A program made the position numbers and the translations under genes. The notes under the pieces are model-generated. The model was not told the DNA's origin, did not search any database, and saw nothing but the letters and a program-made list of their open reading frames with translations. A stretch of 32,429 nucleotides of DNA from an uncultured Aquiluna sp. (lineage in GTDB: Bacteria > Actinomycetota > Actinomycetes > Actinomycetales > Microbacteriaceae), in NCBI GenBank assembly GCA_905182225.1, contig CAJJAJ010000004.1:1-32429 (forward strand). The letters are read 5' to 3'. Numbering within the stretch: the stretch's first letter is position 1; each line of letters opens with the position of its first letter. Below, in pieces: positions 19,325-27,894 of the stretch.

Positions 19325-21390
19325 TAGTTACCTCCAAGCGCTTTCTTTGCTGCCTCAACCACCTTGTTGGTGGTAATCCCAAACTCTGTGTACAGAGTCT
19401 TGTAATCGGCCGATGCTCCGAAATGGTCAATACCAATGGACTGGCCACTGTCCCCAACATACTTGCGCCATCCATCGGTAACTCCAGCCTCAATCGAAAC
19501 CCTGGCCGTCACTTGCTTTGGCAGCACTGACTCTTGGTAGTCCTTGGACTGAGCATCAAACCACTCAAGGCAAGGAGCCGACACGACTCGAACTGAAACA
19601 CCCTCTGCTTCTAGAATCAGCCTTGCTTCAACCGCAAATTGGACTTCGCTTCCGGTGGCGATCAAGATCAAATCAGGCTTGTCGCTATGGCCCGCGTAAA
19701 CATAGGCACCCTTACTGACCTGATCGGCTTGGCCGAAGCCCTCGCCACGATCAAGAACCGGCAGGCCCTGCCTCGTGAGCACAATTCCAGCGGGGCTATT
19801 TTTGTTTTCCAGAACCTGAAGCCAAGCCTGAGAAGTCTCGTTGGCATCGGCTGGGCGCACGATGTCTAGATTTGGAATCAGCCTCAGAGCGTTCAGGTGC
19901 TCGATTGGCTGGTGGGTTGGTCCATCTTCGCCGAGTGCAACCGAATCGTGTGTCCAAACATAGATGGGGGCAATACCCATTAGTGCGGCCAAGCGGACCG
20001 AGGGCCTCATGTAATCAGAGAAGACTAGGAACGTTCCGCCAAACACCCTCGAGTGGCCGGAGAGGCTGATGCCATTCAGGATTGCACCCATAGCGTGTTC
20101 ACGAATGCCGAAGTGAAGTATCCTGCCGGCAGACTTAGGAGTCCATGCCTTGGTTTGCCACTTGGCAGGCACAAATGATCCACCACCTTCAATGGTGGTG
20201 TTATTCGACTCTGCGAGGTCAGCTGACCCACCCCATAGTTCGGGCATCTTTGAAGCTATGGCATTTATAACCTTGCCGGATGCTGCTCGGGTTGCGATTT
20301 CCTCGCCCAATGAGAATTGTGGAAGTGAGGATTCGAGGTCTGCCGGCAGCGCTCCGGATGCAAGACGCTCGAACAACTTTGCCGAATCGGGATTCGCCTG
20401 CTGCCACTTGCTAAAAGTAGCCTGCCAAGCCGCACGCTCCTCCTTGCCACGCTGAGCCAGTTGCCTAGTGTGAGAAAGCACTTCCTCAGCCACGGCAAAG
20501 TGCTCTTCCGGATCGAAACCCAAAGCTTGCTTTAGGCCAGCAAGTTCTTCAGCACCCAGCTTTGATCCGTGAATCTTGCCGGTGTCCTGCTTTGTTGGAC
20601 TCGGCCAACCGATGATGGTTCTTAGTGTGATTAGCGTTGGCTGATCTGTGTTTTCCTTGGCTGCCAGAACGGCCTCGTAAAGAGCTTCTACATCCTCGAC
20701 ATATCCGGTTTCTTTTCGCCAGTTGACCTCGATGGTCTGCCAACCATAGGCCTGGTAGCGCTTTGCAACATCTTCAGAAAAGCTGATGTCGGTGTCGTCT
20801 TCGATAGAAATCTGGTTTGCGTCATAGATCACAATCAGGTTACCCAGTCCGTGATGACCGGCTAAGGAAGCTGCTTCAGCACTAACCCCTTCTTGCATGT
20901 CACCGTCACCGGCGATTACGTAAACAAAGTGGTCAAACGGTGAGGTTCCATCGGTTGTGGCAGGATCAAATAATTCACGTTCAAATCTTGTTGACATAGC
21001 AAATCCTGTTGCCGATGCAAGACCTTGACCTAATGGGCCGGTCGTGATTTCAACACCCTTGGTGTGAGCATATTCAGGATGACCAGGGGTCAAAGATCCC
21101 CAAGTCCTCAATGATTGAATGTCCTTGAGTTCGAGGCCAAAGCCACCTAGAAATAATTGGTTGTACAAAGTTAGTGAGGAGTGGCCCACAGAAAGGATAA
21201 ATCGGTCTCTACCAACCCAGCGATCATCTTGCGGGTCATGCTTCATGACCTTTTGAAACAATAGATACGCAGCGGGGGCCAGGCTTATTGCGGTTCCAGG
21301 GTGGCCATTGCCAACCTTCTCCACTGCATCCGCGGCAAGGACCTTGGCAGTTCTGACTGCCAAATCGTCAATTTCATTCCATTCCAACAA
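19324..21390 (-). CDS. tkt: Transketolase
   Basis: Thiamine-diphosphate enzyme moving two-carbon units in the non-oxidative pentose-phosphate branch. It has 688 residues. Active-site His candidates are H30 (GNGHPG) and H70 (VGHSS). GPLGQGL is at 118-124. The cofactor motif GDGDMQEG is at 161-168 and ends near N192. The pyrimidine-domain signature includes [13 protein letters not shown] and [19 protein letters not shown]. No ATG is available in frame at the N-terminus; the start is one of two adjacent TTG codons (21390 or 21387), with AGGA about nine to twelve bases upstream. It is the first gene of the operon; its promoter must lie in the 129-base gap before ctaB. Confidence 0.95.
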   Translation of the reverse strand: MLEWNEIDDLAVRTAKVLAADAVEKVGNGHPGTAISLAPAAYLLFQKVMKHDPQDDRWVGRDRFILSVGHSSLTLYNQLFLGGFGLELKDIQSLRTWGSLTPGHPEYAHTKGVEITTGPLGQGLASATGFAMSTRFERELFDPATTDGTSPFDHFVYVIAGDGDMQEGVSAEAASLAGHHGLGNLIVIYDANQISIEDDTDISFSEDVAKRYQAYGWQTIEVNWRKETGYVEDVEALYEAVLAAKENTDQPTLITLRTIIGWPSPTKQDTGKIHGSKLGAEELAGLKQALGFDPEEHFAVAEEVLSHTRQLAQRGKEERAAWQATFSKWQQANPDSAKLFERLASGALPADLESSLPQFSLGEEIATRAASGKVINAIASKMPELWGGSADLAESNNTTIEGGGSFVPAKWQTKAWTPKSAGRILHFGIREHAMGAILNGISLSGHSRVFGGTFLVFSDYMRPSVRLAALMGIAPIYVWTHDSVALGEDGPTHQPIEHLNALRLIPNLDIVRPADANETSQAWLQVLENKNSPAGIVLTRQGLPVLDRGEGFGQADQVSKGAYVYAGHSDKPDLILIATGSEVQFAVEARLILEAEGVSVRVVSAPCLEWFDAQSKDYQESVLPKQVTARVSIEAGVTDGWRKYVGDSGQSIGIDHFGASADYKTLYTEFGITTNKVVEAAKKALGGN

Positions 21391-21519
21391 AGAATCATTC
21401 CTAACAAATTTCGTGTTTTACCACTTAGGGATTTGCGCCGGCGGCGGTGCCTGACATTTATGCTTGAGTCTATACCGAGTGGGCTGCAGCACCGCTCGGA
21501 CTGGATTAGACTTGAGCAA
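21391..21519. promoter_or_regulatory. Divergent tkt/ctaB intergenic region
   Basis: This 129-base gap separates two genes transcribed away from each other and must serve both promoters unless ctaB starts further upstream. I see TTGCGC at 21433-21438 with TTTATG-like sequence about 17 bases on for ctaB. On the minus strand there is a TAAAAC/TAAGTG region for tkt. None is strong. No clear operator palindrome was found. Confidence 0.3.
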
Positions 21520-22428
21520 ATGTCTACGGTGGAAAAAACTTCTGGTGCGCGGTTTTCGCGCAAGATCCGTGGCTATTTTTTGCTAACTAAGCCGCGTGTT
21601 ATAGAGCTATTGCTCATCGCGACCGTGCCGGCCATGATTCTGGCCGCTAGAGGCTTCCCTTCAATTTGGCTGATCCTCGCCACCGTATTCGGCGGTGCTC
21701 TCAGCGCTGGAAGTGCCAACGCATTCAATTGCTACATAGATCGCGACATTGACAAGATTATGGGCCGCACTAAGAATCGGCCACTTGTCACGGGTGAAAT
21801 AACCCACAAAGAAGCTTTGATTTTTGCCTGGTCAATCGGGACCCTGTCCGTCATTTGGTTTGCGCTTCTAATAAATGTTCTTGCGGCCGTTCTATCGCTT
21901 GTTGCAATTTTGTTTTATGTCTTTGTCTACACTCTTGGGCTCAAGAGACGCACGCCGCAAAACATTGTTTGGGGAGGTGCAGCCGGAGCAATGCCAGCGC
22001 TAATTGGTTGGGCCGCCGTAACCAATGAGCTGTCACTAGCTGCCGGAGTGCTGTTCTTGATTATATTCCTTTGGACGCCACCGCACTATTGGCCGTTGTC
22101 AATGCGCTACTTAGAGGAATATAAAGCTGCCGGAGTTCCAATGCTTCCTGTCGTAGCCAAAAACGAACATGTTGGCAGGCAGATAATCCTTTACGCCTAC
22201 GCATATTTTGCTTCGACACTCCTCTTGATTCCAGTTGCAAATATGGGCACGGTGTATACCGTTGCAGCGGTATTGGCCGGAATCTGGTTCACCTGGGAAG
22301 CACACCGGCTTTACAAGGAAGCGAAGGTTCAGATTCCTCAGAACCCAATGCGATTGTTCCACGCATCAATTACTCACCTGACGATTTTATTTTTGGCAAT
22401 CGCAATTGATCCGCTTATTTATCTTTAG
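21520..22428 (+). CDS. ctaB: Protoheme IX farnesyltransferase (heme O synthase)
   Basis: Integral membrane prenyltransferase that farnesylates heme b to heme O for the aa3-type oxidase. It has 302 residues from ATG 21520. Longer in-frame starts at 21301 and 21460 lie partly within or too close to tkt and add a non-conserved N-terminus. The family motif [20 protein letters not shown] (from N70, with D74 and D78) binds the prenyl-diphosphate Mg ions. About nine hydrophobic segments follow, and [10 protein letters not shown] is visible near the middle. Its partner ctaA lies beyond the photolyase gene on the other strand. The 3' end faces phr with a gap of six bases. Confidence 0.95.
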   Translation: MSTVEKTSGARFSRKIRGYFLLTKPRVIELLLIATVPAMILAARGFPSIWLILATVFGGALSAGSANAFNCYIDRDIDKIMGRTKNRPLVTGEITHKEALIFAWSIGTLSVIWFALLINVLAAVLSLVAILFYVFVYTLGLKRRTPQNIVWGGAAGAMPALIGWAAVTNELSLAAGVLFLIIFLWTPPHYWPLSMRYLEEYKAAGVPMLPVVAKNEHVGRQIILYAYAYFASTLLLIPVANMGTVYTVAAVLAGIWFTWEAHRLYKEAKVQIPQNPMRLFHASITHLTILFLAIAIDPLIYL

Positions 22429-22434
22429 AGACCT

Positions 22435-23760
22435 TTAGCGTTTTATTTCCTCAAGGCGCCGCAACGCCTCATCTCGCTCTTGAGAGTGATTCAGAATTGG
22501 GGGAGTGTAACCAAACTGATAACCGGCGATGTCGTTCCAAGGTTCATGAACGCTTGCGGCTGGCAAATGAGCTAACTCCGGCACCCACTTCCTCACGTAG
22601 TCGCCATTCGGGTCAAATTTTGCACCCTGGAGAATTGGATTAAACACTCTGTAAAAAGGGCTGGCATCGGTGCCGCAGCCGGCGGTCCATTGCCAGCCGT
22701 GGGAGTTTGAGGCGGGGTCAAAATCGGTCAAGTGCTCCTCGAAAAACTTGGCTCCAATTTGCCACTCGAAGTGAAGGTCCTTCACCAAAAAACTTGCAAC
22801 GATCATGCGGGCACGATTGTGCATCCACCCGGACTGAACAAGCTGTCGCATCGCCGCATCGACAATCGGATATCCAGTAGCACCAGTCTCCCAAGCCTCT
22901 AGTTTCTCCGGGAACTTTTCTGGGTCATCGTAGGAAAGTTCTGCAAAGTGAGGCTCGTAGTATTCGTCGTAGGTGCGAGGGTGGTGGTGCATTACGTCCG
23001 CGTAAAACTCTCGCCAAGCAATCTCCTTGCGAAAAACCTCTTCGCCCTCGGTGTTCCCAAGGCCGGCAAGCAATGTGCGCGGATGAACTTCGCCGTGTGC
23101 TAGCGCATGAGAAAGCTTCGAGGTGCCGTTTATGTCCGGTCGATTTCGATGATCCGAGTAATCAAAAATCCGAGACGCTCGAAACTTGTCCCATGTTTCA
23201 AGGGCTAAGTCTTCACCAGCACTCACGTTCGAGGCTAGGGAAATATTCTTGCTAGCCGGCGCCCATGGGGCGCTTTCAACATCAAGAACAAAAGGCTCGG
23301 GCACGGATACTTGAAGCCATCTTTTATAAAAGGGCGTATAAACGCGCACGGCTGTTTGATCATCTTTTACCACTGTTCCGGGCTCAACTGCGTAATAGCT
23401 GCCCAGCAAGACAAGCTCTACATCTATGGCCGCAAGTACCTGTCGAACTGCCTCTTGCTCGGCAACCCCATTGGTATCGAATGCCCTAGTGGCCAAAACA
23501 CGCTTGCCAGAAAACTCCTGACAAATTTTTCCAAGCTCCACGCTTGCTTCGCCGTGGCGAAGCTCAAGTCCTCTGGGGAGGCTTTTGTCCAAAGCTAGGA
23601 TCGAGGCCACAACCGAACTTGCACGCAACTGAGACATTCCAGCACTTGAGGTCGGAAGAACAAAGACCGGAAGTAGCTCCTGAGAGGTGCCGGCCGCAAA
23701 GCTGAGGGCCTGATTATCCTGAAGCCTGCGATCCCTTCGAAACCAGAAGATGGTCTTCAT
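22435..23760 (-). CDS. phr: Deoxyribodipyrimidine photolyase (cryptochrome/photolyase family)
   Basis: Light-driven repair of cyclobutane pyrimidine dimers using reduced FAD. It has 441 residues. The N-terminal antenna-binding domain begins FWFRRDRRLQDN. The C-terminal FAD/DNA-binding half contains EIAWREFYAD-like and MRQLVQSGWMHNRARM sequence and the signature WQWTAGCGTDASPFYRVFNP from residue 356. This matches class I CPD photolyases rather than cryptochromes, though antenna chromophore type cannot be told. ATG 23760 overlaps the ctaA stop (ATGA), so it is probably co-transcribed and coupled with ctaA. It converges on ctaB with no terminator visible. Confidence 0.93.
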   Translation of the reverse strand: MKTIFWFRRDRRLQDNQALSFAAGTSQELLPVFVLPTSSAGMSQLRASSVVASILALDKSLPRGLELRHGEASVELGKICQEFSGKRVLATRAFDTNGVAEQEAVRQVLAAIDVELVLLGSYYAVEPGTVVKDDQTAVRVYTPFYKRWLQVSVPEPFVLDVESAPWAPASKNISLASNVSAGEDLALETWDKFRASRIFDYSDHRNRPDINGTSKLSHALAHGEVHPRTLLAGLGNTEGEEVFRKEIAWREFYADVMHHHPRTYDEYYEPHFAELSYDDPEKFPEKLEAWETGATGYPIVDAAMRQLVQSGWMHNRARMIVASFLVKDLHFEWQIGAKFFEEHLTDFDPASNSHGWQWTAGCGTDASPFYRVFNPILQGAKFDPNGDYVRKWVPELAHLPAASVHEPWNDIAGYQFGYTPPILNHSQERDEALRRLEEIKR

Positions 23761-24842
23761 CTGTTTATTTTTCTTGCGCTCAACACCTGAAAAGTAATCA
23801 GGGAGGTAAGTACGCCGGAACCAAGCATGTGAATGCCAACCAACAGCGGTGGAACTCCCATTCGCGCCTGAATCACTCCAACAACGGCCTGCAAAACAGT
23901 GGCGGCAAACAAAAGCAACAGAATCCGAGACTCAAGTTGCTTCAATACGGACCTGGATCGGACAACCTGAGCTATCAGCTGCAAAGTTATTAGAGCCAGC
24001 AGCGTGTAGCCGGGGTAGGAGTGGTAATGCTGCCAGACCTCAAGATCGAAACCATTTCGCGGCGTGAGAGCGTCTCCCGCATGCGGACCGGCACCGGTGA
24101 CGATAACTCCCATGCAGATAGCTATAAATCCAACTACTGCAGTTGGCCACGCCAGATTTGAATTCCAAATCGCGACGTCATTTCCCGACTTGGGCAAGGC
24201 TCGCCATACCAAAAGTGAAGCCAGAGCAATAAGGCCCGTGGAAATCACGAAGTGGAGCCCCACAATCCAAGAGTTCAAGCCCGTGAGGACCGTAATGCCA
24301 CCGATTACGGCCTGGATTATTATGCCAACCCCCAAACCAAAAGCCGGAACCACTAAACCAAACCGGTTTGTCGAGCGGGCCGTTCTAATAATGATGGCGC
24401 CAAACACCAGCATCATTGCCAACGCCAGCGCAAACGTGGCAAGGGTGACCAAAACAAGTCCGAACACGGTGTTGAAAGCTAGGCCCACAACCAGCAAGAC
24501 CGCGCCGCTGAAAAAACCAATCGAAAGTAGCCCAATGCGACGCGTGGATTCACTGATTCTTACAACAACAATGAAGGTTAAGAGTGCAATCACAAGCAGC
24601 ACGATTGTCAGCAACCGATTTCCAAATTCAATAACGCCGTGGAAACCCATCTCAGGGGTGCTAATCAGAGAGTCTTCGGTGCACTTGGGCCAAGTTGGGC
24701 AACCCAAACCGCTTCCAGTAAGGCGGACAGCGCCTCCAGTGACAACAATCAAAATTTGGGTTACAAGTGACAGCCAAACAAATAGCCGCAATCGAAGCGG
24801 CGACACTATGCCATTGAACCAGAGGCCCTTTAGGGTCTTCAT
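23757..24842 (-). CDS. ctaA: Heme A synthase (CtaA/COX15 family)
   Basis: Oxidises the C8 methyl of heme O to make heme A for cytochrome c oxidase; integral membrane protein. It has 361 residues with about eight hydrophobic helices. Conserved features are the extracellular Cys pair C48 and C54 in LGCPTWPKC, heme-ligand region GFHGVIEFGNR from about residue 66, a second His in GLHFVIS, and C-half histidines in WQHYHSYPGY and GIHMLGSG. ATG 24842 has AAGG upstream. The upstream region carries a plausible promoter and two iron-box candidates. Downstream it overlaps the photolyase start by four bases. The N-terminal start could be a few codons later, but no better candidate is seen. Confidence 0.94.
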   Translation of the reverse strand: MKTLKGLWFNGIVSPLRLRLFVWLSLVTQILIVVTGGAVRLTGSGLGCPTWPKCTEDSLISTPEMGFHGVIEFGNRLLTIVLLVIALLTFIVVVRISESTRRIGLLSIGFFSGAVLLVVGLAFNTVFGLVLVTLATFALALAMMLVFGAIIIRTARSTNRFGLVVPAFGLGVGIIIQAVIGGITVLTGLNSWIVGLHFVISTGLIALASLLVWRALPKSGNDVAIWNSNLAWPTAVVGFIAICMGVIVTGAGPHAGDALTPRNGFDLEVWQHYHSYPGYTLLALITLQLIAQVVRSRSVLKQLESRILLLLFAATVLQAVVGVIQARMGVPPLLVGIHMLGSGVLTSLITFQVLSARKINR

Positions 24843-24854
24843 AAACGCCTTAAC

Positions 24855-24873
24855 TTAGGTATGCCTTACTGTT
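24855..24873. promoter_or_regulatory. Candidate DtxR/IdeR iron box 1
   Basis: TTAGGTATGCCTTACTGTT on the plus strand matches the classical DtxR/IdeR 19-base consensus (TTAGGTTAGCCTAACCTAA) at about 12 positions, including the full TTAGGT half and the GCCT core. On the minus strand it reads AAGGCATACCTAA, close to known actinobacterial iron boxes. It lies 12-31 bases upstream of the ctaA ATG, just downstream of the -10 proposed for ctaA. Found by eye; not scored against a matrix. Confidence 0.45.
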
Positions 24874-24878
24874 TTATT

Positions 24879-24906
24879 TTCATAGAACTGCGTAGGCTTA
24901 CTACAA
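24879..24906 (-). promoter_or_regulatory. Possible ctaA promoter with iron box 2 inside the spacer
   Basis: On the minus strand TTGTAG (24901-24906) and TATGAA (24879-24884) are separated by 16 bases, a reasonable -35/-10 pair for ctaA. The spacer contains the near-palindrome GTAGGCTTAC (24892-24901), which matches the core of a DtxR/IdeR box; across the 19-base window 24887-24905 the match is weaker (about 10-11 positions). A repressor on either box would block this promoter. Tentative. Confidence 0.35.
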
Positions 24907-24958
24907 CATCACCAGCCAAGTTTCTCACGATTGGCCTTGATGGAATACGTTTAACCAA

Positions 24959-24975
24959 AATCAGTTGTACTGATT
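24959..24975. promoter_or_regulatory. Perfect 17-base palindrome upstream of sufB (candidate operator)
   Basis: Arms AATCAGT and ACTGATT are perfect inverted repeats around the spacer TGT. The element ends 16 bases before the sufB ATG, immediately ahead of the AAGGAGG ribosome site (about 24979-24985). A TANNNT -10 candidate, TACGTT at 24946-24951, would place transcription start at or near the palindrome. No sufR gene is adjacent, so the protein that might bind here is unknown. Confidence 0.45.
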
Positions 24976-24991
24976 AAGCAAGGAGGCCACA

Positions 24992-26410
24992 ATGGCAGAG
25001 AAAATTATTGATCGCCCAGAACTGGACGACCTAGGGACCTACGAATTCGGTTGGTCCGACAAGTCCAAAGCGGGCGATGACGCCAAGCGTGGTATCTCGG
25101 ACGAGGTTGTACGCGACATCTCGGGCAAAAAAGACGAGTCCGACTGGATGCTCCAGCGGAGACTCAAGGGTTACGAGCTATTTCTAAAAAAGCCAATGCC
25201 TACATTCGGAGCAGACCTGTCAGGTATTGACTTCGACAACATCAAGTATTTCGTTCGCTCCACGGAGCGCCAGGCACAAACCTGGGAAGATCTTCCAGAA
25301 GACATTCGCAACACCTACGACAAGCTCGGAATTCCAGATGCGGAGCGCCAGCGACTAGTTTCGGGCGTTGCCGCTCAATATGAGTCGGAAGTCGTATACC
25401 ACTCGATTCGAGAAGACCTCGAGAAGCAGGGAGTCTTGTTCCTAGACACCGATACTGCTCTCAGAGAGCACCCTGAGATCTTCGAAGAGTATTTCGGGAC
25501 TGTAATCCCAGCCGGAGACAATAAATTTGCCGCCCTCAACACAGCTGTTTGGTCCGGAGGGTCTTTCGTCTACATCCCCAAGGGCGTAAAGGTAGATATC
25601 CCTCTTCAGGCATATTTCCGAATAAACACCGAAAACATGGGTCAGTTCGAAAGAACTCTGATCATTGCTGATGAGGACTCCTACGTTCACTACATCGAGG
25701 GTTGCACCGCTCCTATTTACCAGTCTGATTCGCTGCACTCTGCAGTAGTTGAAATTATTGTCAAGAAGAATGCTCGCGTTCGTTACACGACAATCCAGAA
25801 CTGGTCTAACAATGTGTACAACCTGGTAACCAAGCGAGCCATCGCTCACGAGGGTGCCACCATGGAGTGGATCGATGGAAACATCGGGTCAAAGGTCACC
25901 ATGAAGTACCCAAGCGTCATACTTGCGGGAGAGCGCGCTCGTGGCGAGACGCTGTCGGTTGCTTTTGCCGGAGAAGGTCAGCATCAGGATGCCGGAGCTA
26001 AGATGATTCACCTTGCTCCCTACACAACAAGCTCTATTGTGTCCAAGTCGATTGCTCGAGGTGGAGGAAGAACTTCCTATCGGGGTGAAATCCGTGTAAA
26101 CCCTGGAGCTCATCACTCGGCGAACACGGTTCGCTGCGACGCTCTGCTTGTCGACACAATCTCGAGATCAGACACTTACCCCGCAAACGACATCCGCGAG
26201 GACGATGTTTCAATGGGTCACGAGGCTACCGTTTCGGCGATCAGTGCAGAGCAGCTGTTCTACTTGCAGTCTCGTGGAATGGCTGAAGATGAGGCGATGG
26301 CGATGATCGTCCGTGGCTTCATCGAGCCGATTGCCAAGGAGTTGCCGATGGAGTACGCACTGGAGCTCAACAAGCTAATTGAGATGCAGATGGAAGGGGC
26401 TGTTGGCTAG
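24992..26410 (+). CDS. sufB: Fe-S cluster assembly protein SufB
   Basis: Scaffold subunit of the SufBCD complex, on which Fe-S clusters form. It has 472 residues, normal length. The C-terminal beta-helix region holds the conserved Cys C382 (NTVRCDALLVD), equivalent to the E. coli SufB cysteine needed for cluster formation at the SufB-SufD interface, and H410-E411 (MGHEATVS). The start is ATG 24992 with a strong AAGGAGG. It is the first gene of sufB-sufD-Rieske-sufC-sufT. The TAG stop abuts the sufD ATG with no gap and in the same frame. The usual actinobacterial regulator sufR is not upstream; ctaA is. Confidence 0.97.
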   Translation: MAEKIIDRPELDDLGTYEFGWSDKSKAGDDAKRGISDEVVRDISGKKDESDWMLQRRLKGYELFLKKPMPTFGADLSGIDFDNIKYFVRSTERQAQTWEDLPEDIRNTYDKLGIPDAERQRLVSGVAAQYESEVVYHSIREDLEKQGVLFLDTDTALREHPEIFEEYFGTVIPAGDNKFAALNTAVWSGGSFVYIPKGVKVDIPLQAYFRINTENMGQFERTLIIADEDSYVHYIEGCTAPIYQSDSLHSAVVEIIVKKNARVRYTTIQNWSNNVYNLVTKRAIAHEGATMEWIDGNIGSKVTMKYPSVILAGERARGETLSVAFAGEGQHQDAGAKMIHLAPYTTSSIVSKSIARGGGRTSYRGEIRVNPGAHHSANTVRCDALLVDTISRSDTYPANDIREDDVSMGHEATVSAISAEQLFYLQSRGMAEDEAMAMIVRGFIEPIAKELPMEYALELNKLIEMQMEGAVG

Positions 26411-27568
26411 ATGGCGCAGCACGGAATAAAGGCTCACGAGCACAAACTCGTGCCGCTTCAGACAAGGTCTGAGCGCCCTAGATCAACCTCAATAAGCGAT
26501 TTCGCAGAGCTTTCAAACAGGCAGGAGATCTGGCGTTATTTGCCAATGGATCGCCTTCAGGGCCTTGATGCAGAGGTTATCGGCGAAGTTTCCCAGAGTG
26601 AGCTTTCAATAAGCCTAGCCGGGACAGTGACTGCTAGCTGGATTGATTCCAGCGAGCCAATTGTCGGGACGGCCGGATTGCCAGAAGACAGAATTTCGGC
26701 AATCGCGTGGACGAATGCCTCCAAAACTCTTCTGGTTGAGGTTCCAGCCGATCAGGAAATAGCTGAACCTGTATTTCTAACCTTGAAACTAGAAGAGCTT
26801 GCAGCTAAGGCCCTACATATCTTTGTTAAGGTAGGCGCAAATGCGAAGGCGACAATCGTTCTGGACCACATCGGTCAAGGCTTACTTGCGGAGAACGTTG
26901 AAATTCTGCTGGAGCCTGGAGCAAAGCTTGACTTTGTGTCGATTCAGGACTGGGATAACGGTTCTTCCCACGTGTCAAATCAACTAACCAGACTTGGTAA
27001 AGACTCAGTTCTGAAGCACGTCGTGGTGTCACTTGGGGGAGACCTCGTTAGAGTCACACCCTCTGTTGCCCTTGACTCTCCGGGTGCTGAAATACAGATG
27101 TACGGGGTCTACCTAGCTGACTCCAAGAACTACTTTGAGCACCGACCATACGTGGACCACATTGCCGAAAACTGCGTTTCCAATGTTGCTTACAAGGGCG
27201 CCCTCCAGGGTGCCGGAGCTCACACAGTCTGGGTCGGAGACGTTCTGATTAGGGAAACCGCCATTGGAACCAATAGTTATGAACTAAACCGAAACCTATT
27301 ACTGACCGACGGCGCACGAGCCGACTCTGTTCCAAACCTAGAGATAGAAACCGGCAAAATTGAAGGAGCTGGACACGCTAGTGCGTCCGGGCGATTCGAT
27401 GACGAGCAACTGTTTTATTTAATGGCCAGAGGAATTGGCGACACCGAAGCCAAGCGCCTTGTTGTTAGAGGATTCCTAAATGAGGTAGTTCAGAAGGTTG
27501 GAATTTCTCAGGTCGAAGACCGTCTGATCGCGTCGATCGAACAAGGGCTTGAGAAGGCAGGAGTCTAA
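26411..27568 (+). CDS. sufD: Fe-S cluster assembly protein SufD
   Basis: Paralogue of SufB and its partner in the SufBCD scaffold, probably helping iron entry. It has 385 residues with a divergent N-terminal helical part and a C-terminal beta-helix. H322 in IEGAGHASASG is the His expected at the SufB-SufD interface (E. coli H360). EQLFYLMARGI near the end is the shared SufB/SufD C-terminal motif. The start immediately follows the sufB TAG; the nearest purine-rich run is GGAAGGGG about 13-20 bases upstream, so translation may depend on coupling to sufB. Confidence 0.94.
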   Translation: MAQHGIKAHEHKLVPLQTRSERPRSTSISDFAELSNRQEIWRYLPMDRLQGLDAEVIGEVSQSELSISLAGTVTASWIDSSEPIVGTAGLPEDRISAIAWTNASKTLLVEVPADQEIAEPVFLTLKLEELAAKALHIFVKVGANAKATIVLDHIGQGLLAENVEILLEPGAKLDFVSIQDWDNGSSHVSNQLTRLGKDSVLKHVVVSLGGDLVRVTPSVALDSPGAEIQMYGVYLADSKNYFEHRPYVDHIAENCVSNVAYKGALQGAGAHTVWVGDVLIRETAIGTNSYELNRNLLLTDGARADSVPNLEIETGKIEGAGHASASGRFDDEQLFYLMARGIGDTEAKRLVVRGFLNEVVQKVGISQVEDRLIASIEQGLEKAGV

Positions 27569-27569
27569 A

Positions 27570-27881
27570 TTGGCGATAAGAGTTTGTGCCATTGAGGATA
27601 TGGGGCCAGGTAATGCTCTCAGAGTAACCATTGAGGGTCATCCAATCGCTCTTGTCAGGCTAAATGACGGCAATTTCAGAGCGATTGACGACAAGTGTTC
27701 GCACGGTGAGATTTCACTGAGCGAAGGCTTTGTTGAGGACGAAACCTTGGAGTGCTGGGCCCACGGAGCAAAGTTTGACCTAAATACCGGAGTCCCTTTG
27801 AGTCTTCCGGCGTATGAGGCAGTTAGTACTTACGAGGTGCTAGTAGAAAATGACGAAGTTTTTATAGAGTACGAAGCGTAA
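27570..27881 (+). CDS. Rieske-type [2Fe-2S] ferredoxin in SUF operon
   Basis: Small Rieske protein of the kind annotated as 'non-heme iron oxygenase ferredoxin subunit'. It has 103 residues from a TTG start at 27570, chosen because AGGAG lies about seven bases upstream and no ATG is available; another TTG at 27549 lies within sufD. Cluster ligands are C43-X-H45 and C62-X2-H65, the Rieske pattern. No membrane anchor or signal peptide. Placement between sufD and sufC is common in Micrococcales and suggests electron supply to, or a client or carrier role in, cluster assembly; that role is inference. Confidence 0.9.
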   Translation: MAIRVCAIEDMGPGNALRVTIEGHPIALVRLNDGNFRAIDDKCSHGEISLSEGFVEDETLECWAHGAKFDLNTGVPLSLPAYEAVSTYEVLVENDEVFIEYEA

Positions 27882-27894
27882 AGGAAATCAAATA

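Noticed and set aside
22426-22440. Terminator expected between convergent ctaB and phr
   Set aside because: The gap is six bases and no hairpin with a T tract is visible around the stops.
24064-24858. 264-codon open frame on plus strand opposite ctaA
   Set aside because: Composition is biased (Thr, Pro, Arg, Ile) as expected for the complement of a hydrophobic membrane gene; no recognisable domain; ctaA on the other strand is secure.
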